Assembly: GCA_949077355.1 (NCBI GenBank)
Contig: CARUQW010000024.1
Location: forward strand, 1 to 17,349
DNA: 17,349 nt
Direction: 5' to 3'
DNA from: an uncultured Clostridia bacterium
GTDB lineage: Bacteria; Bacillota; Clostridia; TANB77; CAG-508
The notes under the pieces: model-generated
The model's database searches: none
What the model saw: the letters and a program-made list of their open reading frames with translations, nothing else
Told to the model about the DNA's origin: nothing
Shown here: positions 13,843 to 17,349 of the stretch, in pieces
Layout: every line of letters starts with the position of its first letter
Position numbering within the stretch: position 1 is the first letter of the stretch
Made by a program: the position numbers and the translations under genes

Positions 13843-15804
13843 TTAACCAAACAGTTTCTCTAAGACAATGATGAACATTGCATGGGACCATCCAAGTCCT
13901 AATACCCAATTTGGTTGTAAGGTAGTATTGTCAATCTGTTCTCCTAAAAAACTATGTTTTCCTGCTGTTTTTACAACAAAGTCAAATGTTTCTTTTGCTT
14001 TTTTCTTTTCTCCTGTTTCTAAATAATATAGAGTCATCCAAAGATTAGCAATCGGCCATGGATTTCCATTTCTGTAATGGTCTCCTTCAAATCTTTGATA
14101 TCCTCCTGTATAGGTTCTTAAAGAAAGATTGATTCGCTCTACTGTGTTTACAATTTTCTTTTCTTTTGCCTTAAAGAGATTAAATGGTGTGACAGCTCCT
14201 ATCATGCTGATATCCATCTTTTGATCCTCTGTGTTTCTTAAATAAGTTTTCTTTTCTTCGTCATACATGTTTTCATTAATGTATTTTTTGATTTCTGTTT
14301 GTAATTTTTCTAATTCTCTTTCGCTTTTTACAATCTTTTCATCTTTTAAGCGATTATTTTCAAAATCAGATGTTTTGTCACCTAATACTCTATATATTCT
14401 CATAATGCATTCAAATGCTGCATAAATACTTGCTAACGAATATAAATGAACGCCTTCACACATCTCCCAAAGGTCATAACTTACATGATATTTGTGTCCT
14501 TGATGATTTACACTTGCTTCTATTTCTTGTTGTACTTTATCTTTGTCGTGTTCCTCTTGACCATCTATATTCAACCAATCTTTTACATATCGCTTTAAGA
14601 ACTCTACTGCCTTCTCACACATTTGCAAATTATCTTTTAAAAATTTTTCTGATTTCGTATATTGATAATGTTCATATACACCATATATCACACTTGCTGT
14701 TTCATCCACTTGATATCCCCAAGCTGGTGCTAATTTTCCATCTGTAAAAAATCTCTGTTCCCACATTCCATTCTTACTTTGTGTCTTTTTACAAAATACT
14801 TTATAGAATTTATCTGTTTCTTTTTCCATTTTCAAAATATCTAGTGCTTTTGTCATAAATACTGCATCTCTAGTCCAACAGTAAGCATATCTTCCACATT
14901 GGGTAAAATTCTCATCAACTTCTGCTGAAGCAATAATCCCCCCTGTTTCTGAGTTAGTCAAAAGCGGAAACAATAGGATACTTCTTTTATAAATATCATA
15001 AATTTTCTCCTCATAACTATTTTCTGGCTCTTTTAAATTTAATCCGTTATGCGTTTTTATATATTTTCTCCAATAAGATTTGGTATTCGTATATTCTTTA
15101 TTCAAATCAATTTTTTTAATTCTTTCAATTTCATCCTCAATTTCTGATATATTTCTATTTTCTCCAATTGTTATACAAATTTCCAACAATTTCTTTTCTT
15201 GTGGTCGAATAACTCCCAAATCATAGCAAATACTAGTATCATTTGACATGCCAATATAATCCTTATCAGAAATTTCTCCTCTTTTAATTGTTTCTTGACT
15301 TCCATTAATTTGATGTTTGGCAAGCTTGTTACCTTTTGCAAAAGTTGAAAATGTAAAATCATGTGCATATTGCATCATACCACCATCTATTATTTTACAA
15401 CTTACATGATTATTATAATCTGATAATAATTTGGAATGAATATAAAAACTAGTATTTAAATCAATTTTCCCTTCATTTAGAAAAATGTATTTTTTTACCA
15501 ATACATTCTCTTTTATCATAACATAATCCGTTTGAAGTACTTTTAAATTAAAATAAGTATTTGTTATTTCTGTATTCAAAATATTTGTATCTGTATCATA
15601 ATATTGCTTATAAACATTATTAATATCATCTTGTAAATAAATCAAATCTGAATTATTTATTTTTACCCCTGTATGAAAATAATCTATATATTGTCTATTA
15701 TCTTTACTTGGGAAATAAATTCTTTGTAATTCTCCTTTTTCTGTATAAGTTGCTAATATATTTTTATTTCCTATCATTGCTTCATTAAAATACTTATTTT
15801 CCAT
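13843..15804 (-). CDS. Glycoside hydrolase family 15 (glucoamylase-like) protein, intracellular
   Basis: GH15 enzymes release glucose from the non-reducing ends of alpha-glucans, isomalto-oligosaccharides or, in some members, trehalose. This one has 653 residues from 15804. An N-terminal beta-sandwich domain spans about 1-255, followed by an alpha/alpha-barrel. Barrel motifs include RYAYCWTRDAVFM (305-317), AWGYQVDETA (361-370), YDLWEMCEGVHLYSLAS (443-459, probable acid Glu447 or Glu450), GDHYRNGNPWPIANLW (574-589) and LGEQ with probable base Glu622, ending WSHAMFIIVLEKLFG. There is no signal peptide, so it probably acts on imported or stored oligosaccharides. The start at 15804 has GGAGG just upstream; the frame opens to 15831, overlapping the previous stop, but the family-like sequence begins at 15804. 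It is 23 bases after the beta-CASP gene, so co-transcription is likely. Substrate is not determinable. Confidence 0.88.
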   Translation of the reverse strand: MENKYFNEAMIGNKNILATYTEKGELQRIYFPSKDNRQYIDYFHTGVKINNSDLIYLQDDINNVYKQYYDTDTNILNTEITNTYFNLKVLQTDYVMIKENVLVKKYIFLNEGKIDLNTSFYIHSKLLSDYNNHVSCKIIDGGMMQYAHDFTFSTFAKGNKLAKHQINGSQETIKRGEISDKDYIGMSNDTSICYDLGVIRPQEKKLLEICITIGENRNISEIEDEIERIKKIDLNKEYTNTKSYWRKYIKTHNGLNLKEPENSYEEKIYDIYKRSILLFPLLTNSETGGIIASAEVDENFTQCGRYAYCWTRDAVFMTKALDILKMEKETDKFYKVFCKKTQSKNGMWEQRFFTDGKLAPAWGYQVDETASVIYGVYEHYQYTKSEKFLKDNLQMCEKAVEFLKRYVKDWLNIDGQEEHDKDKVQQEIEASVNHQGHKYHVSYDLWEMCEGVHLYSLASIYAAFECIMRIYRVLGDKTSDFENNRLKDEKIVKSERELEKLQTEIKKYINENMYDEEKKTYLRNTEDQKMDISMIGAVTPFNLFKAKEKKIVNTVERINLSLRTYTGGYQRFEGDHYRNGNPWPIANLWMTLYYLETGEKKKAKETFDFVVKTAGKHSFLGEQIDNTTLQPNWVLGLGWSHAMFIIVLEKLFG

Positions 15805-15827
15805 TTTTTCCTCCGTCCCCAAAATCA

Positions 15828-17349
15828 TCATCCTTCTATTACATTTATGATTTGTTTTTCTAATTCTTTTATTTTTTCATTAATTCTAAAAATATCTTCA
15901 TCTTTCAGTTGGTTATCATCTAGGTCTTGTCTTACATAAGTGTCCATATCTTTGATTTCGTCTTTCAATTTTTGTAATCGTTCAATTACTTCTCTTTTTA
16001 TAGGTGATGTGATTCTTCTTTCGATTTTATTTGTCATTTGTACCTTAGCTTTTTCTTCTTCCATAGCACCTATTTCATAAGTTTCTCCAAATTCTGGTAT
16101 GGTTACATTGATTTTTGTATCTTGCTCAATTTTTTCTTTTAAGATGTCTTGTGATTCAGCTTCTCCATGTACTAGGAATATGTGTTTTGGCTTATTATGA
16201 AAGGAATAGATAAAGTTCATTAATCCTTCCTGGTCAGCATGACCAGAATATCCTTCAATGTATTCAATTCTTGCATTGACTGCAATTTCTTCTCCAAATA
16301 TTTTTACTTTTTTGGCTCCATTAACAATACTATATCCTAAAGTTCCTGGTGCTTGATACCCAACAAAAAGTATAGTTGATTTCGGATTCCATAAATTATG
16401 CTTTAGATGATGTTTGATTCTTCCTACTTCACACATTCCACTTGCTGATATAATAATACTTGGAGTTGGATCTTCATTTAATGCTTTTGATTCATCTGCT
16501 GTTTGTGTAAATTTTAATCCTGGGAATTCAAGTGGATTATCACCTTTCATAATCTCTTCTTGTATTTCTCTTTCAAAAAGATTAGTATTTTCTCTAAATA
16601 CTTCTGTTGCTGATATAGCTAATGGGCTATCTACATACACATTGGATTTCATTAATGTTCTGTATTTTCTTCTGAATTCATCATCATCTTTTATTTCTTT
16701 TAATTTGTTAATTTCATATAAAATTTCTTGTGTTCTTCCAACAGCAAAGGAAGGTATTACTACACTTCCTCCATTGTCTAGTGTCTCTGATACGATATTT
16801 AAAAATAATTCTGCTTTCTCGTCATTTCTTAAGTGTAATCGACTTCCATAGGTAGATTCCATTACTAAATAATCGGTGCTATCAATCATAGTTGGTGAAT
16901 CTAGCAATGGAATATCGTTATTTCCTAAATCTCCTGTAAATACTGTTTTTGTCTCTTTTCCTTCTTCTTTTGTCCACAATTCAATAATACTAGACCCTAA
17001 CATATGTCCTGCATCATTGAATCTTACATGGATATCTTCTGTAATCTCTATAATTTCATCATACTGTACAGGCTCAAATATTTGTAATGACCTAGCTGCT
17101 TCTTCTGCTGTATATAAAGGCTCTCTTTCCGCTTCTCCTTTTCTTTTTCTTTTTTTGTTTTTCCACTCGTTTTCCATTTCTTGAATGTGTCCACTATCTG
17201 GTAACATCAATGTACATAAATCACAAGTTGCTTTATGGGCATAAATTTTATTTCTAAAACCTTCGTTATATAATTTTGGAATTCTTCCTGAATGATCAAT
17301 ATGGGCATGTGTTAGTAACATAAAGTCAATATCGTTTGGATTGAATTCA
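15828..17349 (-). CDS. Beta-CASP metallo-beta-lactamase-fold ribonuclease, N-terminus outside window
   Basis: The reading frame is open to the right edge, so the true start lies beyond 17349; about 506 codons are visible. Zinc motif 2 appears as LLTHAHIDHSG, motif 3 as DAGHMLGS, and motif 4 as the Asp in FTGDLGN. The beta-CASP part shows ESTYGSR, VVIPSFAVGRTQEILYEI, SASGMCEVGRIKHHLKH and GYSGHADQEGL, followed by LVHGE in the RMMBL region. This layout is that of CPSF73-like RNA-processing nucleases of bacteria rather than RNase J. A C-terminal Lys/Glu-rich, probably coiled-coil tail spans the last about 75 residues. RNA cleavage is inferred from the family. It ends with TGA 23 bases before the GH15 start. 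Confidence 0.92.
   Translation of the reverse strand, partial: EFNPNDIDFMLLTHAHIDHSGRIPKLYNEGFRNKIYAHKATCDLCTLMLPDSGHIQEMENEWKNKKRKRKGEAEREPLYTAEEAARSLQIFEPVQYDEIIEITEDIHVRFNDAGHMLGSSIIELWTKEEGKETKTVFTGDLGNNDIPLLDSPTMIDSTDYLVMESTYGSRLHLRNDEKAELFLNIVSETLDNGGSVVIPSFAVGRTQEILYEINKLKEIKDDDEFRRKYRTLMKSNVYVDSPLAISATEVFRENTNLFEREIQEEIMKGDNPLEFPGLKFTQTADESKALNEDPTPSIIISASGMCEVGRIKHHLKHNLWNPKSTILFVGYQAPGTLGYSIVNGAKKVKIFGEEIAVNARIEYIEGYSGHADQEGLMNFIYSFHNKPKHIFLVHGEAESQDILKEKIEQDTKINVTIPEFGETYEIGAMEEEKAKVQMTNKIERRITSPIKREVIERLQKLKDEIKDMDTYVRQDLDDNQLKDEDIFRINEKIKELEKQIINVIEG

Overview
The window is strongly AT-rich and uses standard bacterial stop codons (TAA, TAG and TGA). Starts are preceded by strong AGGAGG-type ribosome binding sites, and several promoters have TTGCAA or TTGAAA -35 boxes with about 17-base spacers. 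The gene content is glycolysis, carAB, a prepilin-like protein of the clostridial kind, a NifU-like scaffold and a beta-CASP nuclease. This points to an anaerobic, low-GC Firmicute, probably an uncultivated gut clostridium. That assignment is inference from gene content and style. All genes but one lie on the minus strand.

Layout, low to high coordinates. 1-107: start of a NifU-like Fe-S scaffold gene, running off the left edge. 208-4730: a minus-strand operon transcribed pgk, an 83-residue unknown, tpiA, gpmI, then a YezG/DUF600 immunity-family gene; pgk has two stacked promoters. 4891-5239: a frameshifted prepilin-like gene with its own promoter and terminator. 5500-10130: carA and carB, preceded by a 25-codon leader peptide and an intrinsic terminator that look like a translation-coupled attenuator. 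carA and carB are separated by an unusual 118-base palindromic element. 10153-10244: a REP-like palindrome. 10336-11590: two unrecognised four-helix membrane proteins, convergent on a shared terminator. 11687-12796: gapA, whose stacked promoters match those of pgk. 12826-13835: a REP-associated tyrosine transposase (RAYT) flanked by one full and one half REP palindrome. 13843-17349: an intracellular GH15 glucoamylase-like enzyme and a beta-CASP metallo-beta-lactamase nuclease that runs off the right edge.

How the genes fit together. gapA, pgk, tpiA and gpmI cover the lower half of glycolysis from glyceraldehyde-3-phosphate to 2-phosphoglycerate. They are split into two transcription units about 7 kb apart, which apparently share a duplicated promoter module. 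GH15 could feed glucose into this pathway. carAB supplies carbamoyl phosphate for pyrimidines and arginine. Its leader has the architecture expected for sensing UTP through transcription-translation coupling.

The most interesting non-coding structures are the carA leader, the 118-base carA-carB element, the shared gapA/pgk promoter module and the RAYT/REP set. No CRISPR array, rRNA or tRNA was seen.
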